In this document: positions 21,856 through 33,588 of the stretch, one piece after another
How the letters are laid out: each line of letters starts with the position of its first letter
How positions within the stretch are numbered: the stretch's first letter is position 1
Assembly: GCF_051622035.1 (NCBI RefSeq)
Contig: NC_135362.1
Span: forward strand, 12,465,501 to 12,529,500
DNA: 64,000 nucleotides
Reading direction: 5' to 3'
From: Arctopsyche grandis
Taxonomy: Eukaryota; Arthropoda; Insecta; Trichoptera; Hydropsychidae
Translations under genes and position numbers: made by a program
The notes under the pieces: generated by a model
The model's database searches: none
Told to the model about the DNA's origin: nothing
The model's input: only the letters and a program-made list of their open reading frames with translations

Positions 21856-24800
21856 TCAATTCTCTTTCAAATTCTTTACTATATGTTCATATAAAATGCT
21901 GGTTGCATCGACTGCCCAAATATAGTCTATGTGACTAAATTCAGTCATGGATAATCTATATTTTTTAATTGGATTTCCAAGTTCTGCATGCAACCTATCA
22001 ACATCTTCCAAACCAACCATCCCATCGTTATCGCTAAAGAATATTGCTACGGGAGCGGTTATTTGTGTCAGATTGTAATCTGTAGGACTACTGGAGCCGT
22101 ACATATATAGGTTCAAAAGAATTGAACCATAATCATAGTTTCTAAATTTTCCACTATTATATAACTGAGCGTAGTGAGCCAATTGTCTGCTCGCACATCC
22201 AGCTGGAATGTGACTTATATAAACTGGAAGCATAGTCTAAAAATATTGTGAATATTATTAACCTAATAATATATTAAAATTTATAGAATTATTTCATTTG
22301 TATTAATTTTATATACATATGTATGTATATACATACAACGTTAAGTTGACCAGGATTGAATCCACACAGTAGGAATATTAAATTAGTGCACAGTGGTAAG
22401 AATTTCGAATCTTTGTGACAAAATAGATGTGCTGCTACTGTTGATAATTCTGAACTAGGCATAAATTCGTTAAAGCCAATCAGAGACATGATTGTCTGTA
22501 AAGAGTTTGATTAAATCTGGATTAATTTTACTTCATCTTATTACATATAATACAGATAATATAATACAGATACAGATACAGATAATATAACTCTGTCATC
22601 CCTAATCATCCATTATTGAAAGGTGAAATATGGAAAATGTATTTGCAAGCCAAACAGTAAAAGTACATAAAAGTTGAATAGGATTCAAATAAAAATTCAC
22701 GGTTTTAATCATATTGTAAAGTTATTAAGAGAGACGCCCGTAGACCGATGATGTCATAGTGACGTCAACCAATGGAGGAGTCAGGCGTTGCGGCCAATGG
22801 CAGCGCTGGACTCCTCGACCAATGAATACGGCTGTATGCGCTGAGCGCTCAATGTTTATAAGTATGGTGCGCTCTCGAACGGTGGCATTCGGACCATGGC
22901 CTCCACCTGACGAGCAGCAATAAAGACTTGGAACCTGCCTGCGTGTTTTCTTGTACCTTGACCTGACTCCACTTACCTCTGAATACTCTTCACTAGTGTC
23001 AGAAATGAGATCAACATGGTTGGGACAAGGAGCAACAAAGGCATGGCTTCGAGATCTTCAGCGCTGCCGGAAAACATGGAGCCGGATCGAGAGCAGAGCC
23101 ACGGAGGACGGAGACGGGAGGAGCCGAGGAGCCGGGAGTCGAGGAGTCGGGAGCCAATATAATACGATTTGCGTATTTAGTCAATATAAAAAAAAATTAA
23201 AACCAGTACCATACCAATTTAAAATTCCGAGACAAAATCGATCCTCAAAAGTACACACATATTTTTGTATATGCGTAGCTCAAGAAATCTATAATCGTTC
23301 GAATTTTATACTACACTAAAAATCTATAGCATTAACCCATTTTTGCCCGAATTTTTTTTCTCTCAAAATTTATAGTAATTTCAACAAATCATAGTGTTGT
23401 ATGATACATAAGATTTTTTTTTCTTGCAATCGTATTGGTTTTATACGAGTTTTTCGAGATATTCCAAATTTGGAACACTGGGAATACAGTGAGGTAGCGT
23501 TACAAAACTAAATTAAGAAAAAAAGTTTATTTCAACACAGGCAACCTTATAAAATAGTGTACATAGATAAGTCAAGTTATGTAAATATAATATATATACA
23601 TGAATTAACGAAAATGAAAGGTTTTAAAACATCCTTCATGCAAATTTACACCACATTTTTCACAACATTTTGTGGCATGTTTTTTACAAAGTGCACATCC
23701 ATTTTGTTTATCAGCTGTAATCTTCCAATGATCTAGGCGATCATATCGAATATTGACAGGCACCCTGCTAGATAATTATTTTGAAGATTTTGGCCTTCCT
23801 CCCCCCTCTTTACGGGATTTCCGTTAATTTTTAAGTACAGTTGTACTATATTTCTTCTAAATTGCAATCTAACTTTCTAACTAAAAGTAATCTAACTTTT
23901 TATTTTCTGGATTTTTTCTATTAAAGTTGCCAAGCATTATTAGCACCATTTTTTAGATTTGATGGATACTCGATAGTTATCTATATTTTCATCCATTCGA
24001 TGTACTCCGGCCATATGTATAGTTGTTGTATTTTAATATGACATTTGGTCGGTTGATTGGTGGTTTTTTTTCTCGGAGGATATCCATCTCTGAGCCTGTC
24101 CTGTCCTATTGGTTCTACTGGATCGCAGGAGCTAACGATGAGAACTACTCGGTTGTCATTCCAAGCTGTAATAGTTTTTGCCAGTTTTGGTGTCAATTCA
24201 AAATTCATATGTCCCTCTTTCCAGTTTTTTTTATCAATTTAGTATTTGATATTGGGCATTTTTCTGTTCTATTAGTCATTATTGTTCCCATATAGCCGAA
24301 CCCAACAATTCTTCAACAATTTCTTCCATCTCTGATGTTGTTAAAAATCTGGGGGAAAAAAATCCAATGTTGCTATAATCCCAGTGTTCCAAATTAGGAA
24401 CATGGATAATATTGTGAATAAAAAAGTTACATATGGAAAAATTAAAAAAAGTACTACACATAACGAATCTAGAACAATAAGAGATTCTAATAAATATGGT
24501 CAATATGTAATAAATGTATTATAAAGATGTGTAAACTTACTTGTCAGATGACATTTTCTGTTGAACGTATTTGATGCAAATAAAAAAACACTGCTCACTC
24601 CTACAGGTTCCAACCTAAAAAAATATTACCCGAAACGATCCCCACACTCGCTAGCTATAGACTGATACAATTTAAACTTTTATTGTGTTATGCATAATAG
24701 AGTGGGGGTAAAAATACAAAATGTTCCAATATTGGAACACTGGGCAAAAATGGGTTAAACATTAAAATATCGGCTAAAGAGCCATATTCAGGAAAAGTTA

Positions 24801-26457
24801 AAGACGTGAGCTTTTTCATTTTATGTTCATACACATGCACCTTATTTTTACATTAAAACTGCATGTATTTTTCTTGGTATTTAAAGATATTTCTTAAATT
24901 TCATTTGGTCAACCTGTATGTTCTATTATATTTTAAACTTACGTCTATAGTGAAAACAAATGGTGCCAAATATTTGAAGATTGGACTTTTGAGATGTGAC
25001 ATATAAGCTGCTGGACCTAATGCTTGCATCAATATAATTTTGTCGTTGTATTCTGGTCTTTCAGATCCCATTACGAAGAAAGACGTACTACCCTGAGAAT
25101 GCCCCACAAAATGTAATTGGCTGAAACCAGTATTTTTTAAAATGTAATCTATCATTGCTGGCAGATCGTAGTAGCCTATTTCATGCCAGCTGAACTTCCA
25201 AAATTTCGGTTCGTCAGGATTTAATGTAGTATGTTTTCTGGAGTAGAAATTTCCACGCGCATTTCCGAGCCATACATCGAAACCCTGATCAGCCAAAATA
25301 AAACCTGTGGAATAAAAGTTTTTGAATTGTGAAATATAAAATATAAAACACTTACGTACATTGTAAAAAGAAATACCCAAAGACTTTTCAGGTCCATTTA
25401 GTATCCAGACAGCAGACGAGCAAAACAATCCATGCATAATTAGTACTGGTATACGTTTTTTTTCATCATTTGTATCATGTTTTCCTCGGGGTATCCTATG
25501 CATTGTAACCAAATATCCATCTTCAGTTTCAGTTTCGTGGGTTTCTACTGGATAGCCATATTTTTCTATCAGTCTAGACTATTAAACATCGATTATTAGA
25601 TTATTTAAATATGTAATATATAAATAGATATGTATCATTGTATTATTACGTATGTATAATACTATACATATACGAATTCGGTCATATTTTGTTTCAAATC
25701 CTTCACACAGTCTGCTATATACAAATATATATTTAATGGTTTTGGACCCAAAATAGTTCATACAACTCAATTAATTTTTGAAGTAAACATTTTACCTTTA
25801 TCAAATAAATAAATAATTGTAGTATAATAATTGTTATATAATATTTAATTTGTACAAATATTATAAGTTATCTTTTTTTAAATTTGATTCTTCATAAAAT
25901 TGAAAAAAATATATTAAAGATTTAATGACATCACATAAATGTAAAATTTGTTACATCCAATTGAAATATTCCGGGATTCTAGTAATATATACAATGTACA
26001 ATATATATTTTACGGTCAGTGTGATAAATCCGTTTATTAATGATGATATCTGGCTAATGAGATTAATAATTATAATGACTAATTTTTAACTAAACCTTCC
26101 CGTATCTAACATCTAACACCGAATAATCCAAGCCACCTTAATCTAACTTATATCTTTTCTACTCCGATTAACAAATTAGACGGTTATTATTAATAATAAC
26201 CAATTTAATATATTGACATCAACTAATACTGTATGTACTCGATTACTAAATATTGATATAATCTCTAATGATAGTATTTATATGGTATTAAGACTCACCG
26301 AATCCAGTATAGAGTCTTCAATTATACTTTTAGGAATTCGGGATATTTCATTGATTGTCAATGTAGAAAAATACTCAATCATATGTGGAGAACCATTTGG
26401 ATTCACCGATGTGCATAGTAAACACAGAATTAATACCAGCGATCTAAACTTGAACAT
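21856..26457 (-). CDS. Lipase L4: secreted acid-lipase-family alpha/beta hydrolase with a transposon-filled intron
   Basis: Exons 26457-26299, 25578-25377, 25304-24943, 22495-22337, 22236-21856; 420 residues. Signal peptide MFKFRSLVLILCLLCTS. Core motifs: oxyanion strand VLIMHGLFCSSAVW, GHSQG (Ser about 190), FSDNDG (Asp about 365), FSHIDY (His about 396); all triad residues are kept. The residue after the Asp is Gly where paralogues have Leu or Trp. Intron 3 is about 2.45 kb, against 191 bp in L3, because it holds an LTR-element fossil and a piggyBac element; the coding exons and splice sites are intact. Exons 2-3 almost match L3. No clear TATA box was seen. If the large intron slows or alters splicing, expression could differ from L3 (inference). 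Confidence 0.88.
22725..23165 (+). mobile_element. LTR retrotransposon fossil (Ty3/Gypsy-like LTR plus leader)
   Basis: GC-richer block in L4 intron 3. It has LTR architecture: CCAAT-type boxes and a CRE-like TGACGTCA (22760-22767), a TATA-like TTTATAAG near 22855, an AATAAA at 22919-22924 and a U5-like end. After this comes AGTGTCAGAAATGAGATC, which resembles the primer-binding/leader region of Gypsy-type elements, and a short start of an internal reading frame. Only this 5' part remains; the rest of the element and a second LTR are absent. A broken fossil, age indeterminate, antisense to the L4 gene. Confidence 0.5.
23336..24754 (-). mobile_element. Non-autonomous piggyBac element (internally deleted) in L4 intron 3
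   Basis: TTAA duplications at 23332-23335 and 24755-24758 flank terminal inverted repeats CCCATTTTTGCCC / GGGCAAAAATGGG (subterminal TTTGGAACACTGG repeats too). Minus-strand transposase pieces: the start MSSDK near 24555 followed by FLTTSEMEEIVEELLGS (about 24340), then ITAWNDNRVVLIVSS (about 24170; compare the piggyBac WNDNK..V segment), and the C-terminal Cys-rich domain GCALCKKHATKCCEKCG (about 23690). The catalytic core between is deleted, so it is about 1.4 kb rather than 2.4 kb. Confidence 0.85.
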
Positions 26458-27197
26458 TGTTCAAATTTAGTAAACATTCGTTTCGAAAAACTTTACAATG
26501 TGTGTTTTTATCAGAACATACATACATAATTGCGATTATATCATTTTCAGATAATTTTTTTACTTTATTTTGTCTATGGCTAACTTATTTTATCGAGGAA
26601 CATCTTATCTTTTGATAAAACAATACATAATGAAAAGTAATATTTAATGAGGAATCAGATCTCAACGATGGTTAATAAATAAACAATAACCATATAAACT
26701 TTAAATAATGTATTTATATTGATATATATTTTGAAAATTATTTCTTAAAGAAATAGTCTCATTTTATGCGGTAAAAAATGCTAAAATAAAACTTAAAATG
26801 CTAACTTTGGAAAAATATATACTGAAATACGGGTCTCTAATCATAATGGTATGTTAATGTATTGAAATTCGACAGGCAACCTAATATAAAAAAAAATATC
26901 AAGGAAATTTTTATTAAAAATAATAGATGCTACATTTTCTTTATAGTAATAAAACCAAACGAATCAATAACACATTACAATATTTCACAACAATTATAAT
27001 GAAAAAATCGTAAACATGTTTATTCAGCTAATTGAAAAGAAGTGAACCATTTCAGTCGCTTTTCATTTTGAGACGATTAAACCAATGTGCTTGTCTTTAT
27101 GACTTATCTGTTGATAACAAATCAATTTTTACATACCTCCTTTTTTAATTTGTATTGGCTATATACAATTTCAAATATGTACATTTATGTCTAAATA
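26458..27197. other. Intergenic L4-L5; no gene recognised
   Basis: L4 and L5 are divergently transcribed from this 1.45-kb gap. AT-rich; apart from the MITE at 27.2 kb no element is recognised. Confidence 0.5.
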
Positions 27198-27341
27198 TAG
27201 GTTTTTCATTCCAAATTGACCTTTTTTCATTTAAAATAGACATTGAAAAGGGGCTAACTTTAAATGAAAACGGGTTAATTTAAAAAAATGAAAAAGGGTA
27301 AATTTGAAATGAAAAAGGGTCAATTTGGAATGAAAAACCTG
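27198..27341. mobile_element. 144-bp palindromic MITE with TA duplication (Tc1/mariner-like)
   Basis: Inverted ends TAGGTTTTTCATTCCAAATT and its complement AATTTGGAATGAAAAACCTG, flanked by TA on both sides (27196-27197, 27342-27343). The interior is made of ~22-bp variants of AATTNACCCTTTTTCATTTNA in both orientations. Confidence 0.7.
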
Positions 27342-27866
27342 TATTATGCTTATAAAAATAAATATATTTGTGATGTAAATGTAAATGATTTCAATAAAAT
27401 AACGGTTATTCCATGTATGTTTGACGTAATAATTCAATTGTGTATATAAAAAGAAATTTTTAGATATATATCATCGATATCTCGTAATCTAAACAAGCAT
27501 TTTAAAATAAGGTAATGATATTTACTTTATCTTCACGTATGTATTGTATTACCGATTTTTGATAAATATAAAGTTATTATTGTAAGTACCGAATGTACCA
27601 TTATAGAATTAAAATCAAAGAAGGAAATTTAAGAACTCAAATTTAATAGCATTTTATTTTACACTTCATTCTACTAGTTATTTTCAATTTTGTATATAAA
27701 ATGTAATAGTTTGCGTAAATTTTCAATGGGTATTTAATTCGTCTTTTTATTTAATTTGGTAAAAGGTAAATTGGAAATTTTAGGACTAATTATCTTATGA
27801 TATTGATAATTTTCTTGGGCTACCCGTTTTTTTATTATTAAATAATCAATAACGCAATTTTGTGCA

Positions 27867-27875
27867 TATATAAAC
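27867..27875 (+). promoter_or_regulatory. TATA box of L5
   Basis: ATATATAAAC-type box about 45 nt upstream of the L5 ATG; start site probably within ACTAAAACTAATCGG. Confidence 0.55.
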
Positions 27876-27913
27876 AACGCGAACAAAACTAAAACTAATC
27901 GGCATTTTGAAAA

Positions 27914-29496
27914 ATGCTGAACAACATGCTGAAATTACTCGTGTGTCTAGGAGCAATAGCTCTTGTTAGAGTATCTGGATCTCCCCATGGAGCAGAATAC
28001 TTGGCATCTCTATCTCCGGAGCAATTGAAAGCTATTCCAAGAGAAGTTCTTGAAGATGCCATCTTAGATGTGGTAAAATCACAAAACTTGGAATTAAATC
28101 TTCTCACCAAAAAAAAAACAGTGAAACCAAAAATATGTGTACTATATATTGTGTGTAAATTTTCAGCCACAACTAATTACAAAATATGGATATCCAGTAG
28201 AATCCCATGAAGTTGAAACTGATGATGGATATCTCGTCACCATGCACCGAATTCCTGGCCAGAAAGTCAACAAAGAAGGACGTGGAGCTGGAGTTCCCGT
28301 GTTTTTGATGCACGGACTTTTGAGTTCTTCTGCAGACTGGATCATTAATGGACCAGGAAAAGCCTTAGGTATACACCTTTTCTAACATATCAAAATTTCT
28401 GTGCTAAAATTGCTGTAATTAAAAAGTGTTAAATTTAAGGCTACCTTTTGGCTGATCAGGGGTACGACGTATGGATGGGCAACGCTCGAGGAAATTATTA
28501 TTCCCGAAAACATGTCACAATTGACCCAGATGATGGTGGTAAATTCTGGAAATTCAGCTGGCATGAAATTGGTTATTATGATCTTCCTGCATGCATTGAT
28601 TACATTTTGATCGAGACGGGTAATAAGAAATTGCATTATATGGGACATTCCCAGGGAACTGCTGTATTTTTTGTTATGGCTTCTACAAAACCCAAATACA
28701 ACGACAAGATCATATTGATGCAAGCTATGGCTCCGGTATCCTACGTATCGAACCTCAGAAGTCCCTTCATCAAATTCGTAGCTCCATTCTCCCCCACTTT
28801 GGAAGTTAGAGTCATTCTCTTTTGATTTATTTTAAATGTAATTTTGTACCATCTTTTAATATTCTAATATTATTTTTAGGTTGTTGGTCCATTACTTGGT
28901 ATGTATGAATTTACGATCAGTAATACACAGACAGAATTTTTAACCAAGTACGTATGCAATGAAGCTTCAATATTATTGTCAGCTTGCACAGGCTTCATAT
29001 CCTTATTGGGTGGAGCCAATCCCGATCAACTAAATACGGTTAGAATTACAAAATATTCTTCCTTTTTTTTTATGTAATACAGTATATTTTATGAATGAAA
29101 TTATTTTATGTATAGACAATGCTGCCGGTTTACATAAGTCACACACCAGCAGGAGCTTCAAGCAGACAGCAATATCATTTCTCTCAGAATTACTTGTCTG
29201 GAACGTTCAGACAGTATGATCATGGAACAGCAATTAATATAATCGACTATGGTTCACCACTCCCACCGAGTTACAAATTAGAAAAGATAACGGCCCCGGT
29301 AGCCCTTCACTTTGGTGAAAATGATCTGCTTGCTGTCGAAGAGGATGTCGACCATCTATTTTCAGAGTTGGGTAACCCCATCGGCAAGTTCAAAGTACCT
29401 TTGGAAAAATTCAACCATTTAGACTTCATTTGGGCTATAGATGGAAAAACTCTCCTGTACGATTTTATCCAAGAGCTCATGACAAGATACGAATAA
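27914..29496 (+). CDS. Lipase L5: secreted acid-lipase-family alpha/beta hydrolase, the only plus-strand member
   Basis: Exons 27914-28072, 28167-28368, 28440-28804, 28880-29038, 29116-29496; 421 residues. The start is the first ATG (MLNNMLKLLVCLGAIALVRV, signal peptide). Core motifs: oxyanion strand VFLMHGLLSSSADW, GHSQG (Ser about 191), FGENDL (Asp about 365), FNHLDF (His about 396), all present. Exon 3 ends ..LEV with a weak donor GTTAGA after Glu; phase and length (365 nt) agree with paralogues L2 and L7, which supports it. Exon 4 differs most from paralogues (MYEFTISNTQTEFL in place of the IHEFLPN-type segment). It is inverted relative to the other six, so the cluster has had at least one inversion or an inverted duplication. 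An AATAAA lies about 15 nt after the stop. A LINE follows immediately downstream. Confidence 0.9.
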
Positions 29497-29664
29497 TTCT
29501 CCACCAAATTCAAATAAATTTTTTTAATTAAAAAATAATTAAATATGAAAATTTATAATTTTATATAGTAATAATTTTTTTAGATAAAATAAAAAAAATT
29601 AATTATTTAAATTAAAATGATGTAAAAATATTGTTCTTTTCAAATAAAAAATACTTATAATTTA

Positions 29665-32645
29665 TATTTTATTTTATTTTATTTTAAAAAATCAATACCA
29701 CAGAGACTTGACAGGTTGCCCCAAAGCGTCAATGTGATTTTAATACAAATAATAAAAATCATAAAAATTACAAAAAAAACATCATAAAAAAAATAATAAA
29801 AATCATAAATAAAAAAAAACATAAGAAAATAATAAAAATCATAAATAAAAAAAAAACATCATAAAAAAATAATAAAAATCAATTAAAAAATATGTACACA
29901 AAATAAAAACAAAGAAATAAGATTGAAAAATTTATATCGTGCTATTTAGGATGTGTTCCACCAACTCAACATAACTGGCATCGAATAGGTCCAAGTAATG
30001 TGCCAGTAAGTTAAGGAGTCGAACAGCTCTCGAGAGGGGGGAGTTCATGAGCACGTTTGATTTAGCCCTAATTGGTAAAAATATATCATGTTTTCTTAAA
30101 ACTCTACGATTTTCCGGGGCCCAGAATTTTAGTTTCTCCAGGATAGTGGGATTGTGAATCTCTCCTCTAAGTAATTTTACGAAATGTTTCCCAAGAAATA
30201 AATCTCTTCTCTTTGCCAGGGAGTTGAAACCCAAAGATCCCAAGACAAAGGCACTAGGGAACAGATATGGATAAAATCCAAATGTCTTCAGATATAAAAA
30301 TCTAAGGAATTTCCTTTGGACTCGTTCCAACATTAGAGAGTAACGAAGTTGATAGGGAGACCATATAATGGAGCCAAACTCGAGCACACTGCGAACTAAT
30401 GTACAATATAAGAGACGAATGGCAGTGACCCCTAGTTCGGACGAATTACGGATTACGAATCCAAGGATTTTTGTTGCCCTATCACAGATATTCTCAATGT
30501 GAATGTTGAAACTCCAACTATTTTCGAAGACTATTCCCAGATCAGATATAAATAATTCTCTCTGAAGAAGAGAATCATGAAATTTATACGGATATTTAAT
30601 AGGAGAACGAGAACGAGAGTAAGAAATGACCCGACACTTTAGGATATTGAAGGGAAGTTTATTAACATTAGCCCATTCATAAATAGAATTCAAATCCTCT
30701 TGCAAATAAAGAGCGTCAGGTAAATCAATTATTCTCTTATAGATTTTTAAGTCATCCGCATATAATAAAAATTTAGAATGGTGAATAGAAGATTGAATAT
30801 CGTTGATAAATATTAGGAATAATAAAGGGCCAAGATTTGATCCTTGGGGAATCCCAGAAGTGGCAACATACTCATAAGAAAAGCAACTCCCAAACTTAAC
30901 GAATTGACGTCGATCCTGTAAATAAGAAATAAAAAGACCAACAAGATTATAAGTAAATCCAATAAAACTTAATTTACTAACCAAAATTTTATGATCAACT
31001 TTATCAAACGCCTTCTCAAAATCAGTATATATTACATCCATTTGATTATTACAATCCAAAGTGCTGGTTATGTCATTAGAGAAACATAACAAGTTGGTAA
31101 TGGCTGATCTGGCCGGACGAAAGCCATGCTGCTGATCAATGAGCATACTTTGAAAGTGATTAAAAATGTATCTGTGTAATATTACCTCAAACATTTTGGC
31201 TGGCGCTGACAAGATAGTTATTGGTCTGTAGTTCCTTACACAAGATTTATCGTCCTTCTTATGAATAGGAGTTACTTTAGAGCATTTCCATAAATTGGGG
31301 AATGAAGAGTTCCTTAGAATTAAATTAAAAATGAATTTTAAAGGTTCTAAGAGACTAACCTCACATCCTTTTAGGATGTAATTAGGGATGGAGTCAGGAC
31401 CGGAAGAATAAATATTTTTTAACTTTAGAAAGCCATATTTCAGATCGGAAGAGTCAAGATGATTAATCGCTAAAGTGGGGAAAGTAAATTCCGAGTCATT
31501 GGTAGGTTCCATGGAATCAGTAGGATTATTGAAAACTGATTTAAAAAAGTCGGCAAATCCATTAGCAATGTTTTGATCACCCTCTAACAATCCAGAATCA
31601 TTGTACATAATGGTCGACTTTACACGATTTACACGTTTAGAATTGATGAAGTTCCAGAATTTCTTAGGGTTTTTAACTATGGAACTTTCACAATCAGCTA
31701 CATAAACATTATATGCATTATTAATTAATTTCTTAATTTCCGTACGTAAAATACGGAAATTATTTAAGATAAGAGGATTGCTCGATTTCTTCCAGAGTTT
31801 ATGTGTTTGATATTTACTTTTTAAGAGATTAATAATTTCTTTAGTAAACCAAGGCGGATAAATCCTTTTACTCGTCACTAATCCTTTCAGCCGAAAACAA
31901 TCATTAAAAATAGAATATATAATGTCATAGAAATTAGAGAGGGCCAAATTAACATCTTTGCACTCATAAACTCGCTCCCATTGACAATTACAAAGAATAT
32001 CATTTAAATATTTGAAATCAACATTTGTAAATAACCATCCATTTAGGACAGAGGTATTAAGACAGTTATTTATTAAACGAAGTGAGGAATAAGTTATAGT
32101 TAATTTTAAATGAATATCAAGAGCAGGATGATAGCTGTCTTCAGGAACCAAGGAATCAACTGAATTTGAAATAATAATATTCTGACAATCTAAATTTGTT
32201 AATAGAAAATCCAACATGGAATTATTAAAATAGTTTCGAATAGTATTAATTTGTTTTAAGTTGAATAAAGATATAAAAAAATTAAGGTCATCAGGAAAAC
32301 AGTTAGAAGAATTCAGATTAAAATCTCCAGATATAAAAATGCGACCATTACTTAAATGTGAATAATTAGATATAATTAAATCAAAAAATCGCTTATAAAT
32401 ATTTGGTGGAGATCTTGGTGGAAAATAAATAGTACATATGTATATAAAAAAAGGAATGTTAACAAATCTTAGTTTTAGCCATACACATTCATGAATGTCC
32501 TCAAGATGACTAAGTCTTTCAACCGAAATAATATTTGTATTTTTAACTGCTAGAAGAACACCACCACCTCTGGCAGATCTATCATGGCGATATATATTGA
32601 AACTGCTGTCAAGTACTTCGGCATCATGTACAGATGAGTTTATAT
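29665..32645 (-). mobile_element. LINE-B: APE/RT non-LTR retrotransposon, 5'-truncated but with a long intact ORF
   Basis: The open frame runs uninterrupted on the minus strand from about 32640 to 29932, about 900 codons. The C-terminal half of the APE endonuclease (RSARGGGVLLAV, RIFISGDFNLN, then NSMLDFLLTNL) leads into a reverse transcriptase (NYRPITILSAPAKMFEVIL, QHGFRPARSA, GIPQGSNLGPLLFLIF, catalytic YADDLKIY) and a C-terminal region (SIIWSPYQLRYSLMLERVQ). The layout is that of Jockey/CR1-type elements. The first ~60 endonuclease residues and any ORF1 are missing (5' truncation at about 32640). The 3' UTR holds an A-rich ~35-bp tandem repeat (29740-29890) and a terminal hairpin at 29697-29737 (loop GCTTTGGGGCAACCTGTCAA), then (ATAAA)n. 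The intact frame suggests a recent insertion. Confidence 0.9.
29740..29890. repeat. A-rich ~35-bp tandem repeat in the LINE-B 3' UTR
   Basis: Units of the form AATAATAAAAATCATAAATA followed by A-runs and CATCAT occur about four times between the stop codon and the terminal hairpin. Confidence 0.75.
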
Positions 32646-32720
32646 ATATTTTTTAATTTTGCAATGTTTTATGTGTATGTTAGAGCGACCTCTACAATTG
32701 TACATACATACATACATATT

Positions 32721-33180
32721 AGCCAGCAGTTTGGCTTAGTGATAGCGTATATATTTAGCATCACTGAGGTCATAGGTTCGTGTCCTCGCCACTGCTGGTT
32801 AGATTTGGGGGTTTTGTGACTCCAAATCGATCGTTTCTCTATCAGAGTTTGCCAATTTTATCTGATCATTGCCGAAACGGTTCCTGAAAATTGGTATTAA
32901 AAAATCTAATCCTGTTGTCACAAAAATCTGCCTGTGTATAATTTGTATTAATTATACACAGTAATCTGAAATCCATAGATGTAACTATGATTATTATTTC
33001 TGATTAATTGTTATATTCTATATATTCTGATTCTATATGTATGTATTACTGTATTTCTGATTTCTGATTGTTTATGTATTTCATTAAGGTACACCCGTCG
33101 CATTGGAGCAAATCTGTAATGGCGAGTGTGTATTGATTTGTGACAATAAAATAAAATAAATAAAATATACAAAAAAAAAC
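32721..33180 (+). mobile_element. Full-length tRNA-derived SINE with LINE-like hairpin tail
   Basis: The head resembles a tRNA: acceptor-like arms GCCAGCAG / CTGCTGGT, pol III A-box TGGCTTAGTGAT (32732-32743) and B-box GGTTCGTGTCC (32775-32785). Then comes a central domain shared with three other copies in the window (ATCGTTTCTCTATCAGAGTT, GCCGAAACGGTTCCTG). The 3' end has a hairpin (arms TACACCCGTC / GGCGAGTGTG, loop with GCATTGGAGCAAATCTGTAA), then TATTGATTTGTGACAATAAA and (ATAAA)n. About 460 bp. Its tail resembles LINE-B, its likely mobilising partner. Not a tRNA gene: the anticodon arm is not formed. Confidence 0.8.
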
Positions 33181-33588
33181 TTTTATATGCACTTCAGAGG
33201 CATCTATTAACTGTATTGTGGTGTATATACATACATATTTATTTATTGAATTTCGTTATTTTACGTGCATATTTATTTTATTTTAAAACTCTAAAAATTT
33301 GTCTGCATTTAAAAATAATTTTGAATACAATGTAATTTTTTGAATTCGCCAATAATAATAAAACTATGTATTTAAACATTTTAATTTTATCTTTTATACT
33401 AGCCGAAAATTGGACTGTATTCTGTTTGTTGCATTAAGTCATGAGGCAACCTGGGAGGGTTGCATTTTCACCTCATTCATCTTAAATTAAATTAAAATAT
33501 TAATTAAGGTAGGATAAAAAATATATAAATAATGTAAAATAAATATATCTATGACTACAAACACGTATATACATATATGAGGCCCCTA
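33181..33588. other. Intergenic, AT-rich
   Basis: No gene. A short inverted sequence ATGAGGCAACC..ACCTCAT at about 33442-33475 followed by an A/T tail could be a very diverged hairpin-tail remnant. Confidence 0.35.

Noticed and set aside
32721-32805. Possible tRNA gene
   Set aside because: A and B boxes and acceptor-like arms exist, but no proper anticodon arm, and the unit recurs with a SINE body at 55 and 59 kb.
33442-33475. Another hairpin-tail copy
   Set aside because: Only short ATGAGG/CCTCAT arms, and the loop does not align to the TTGGGG..ACCTGT core; left as uncertain.
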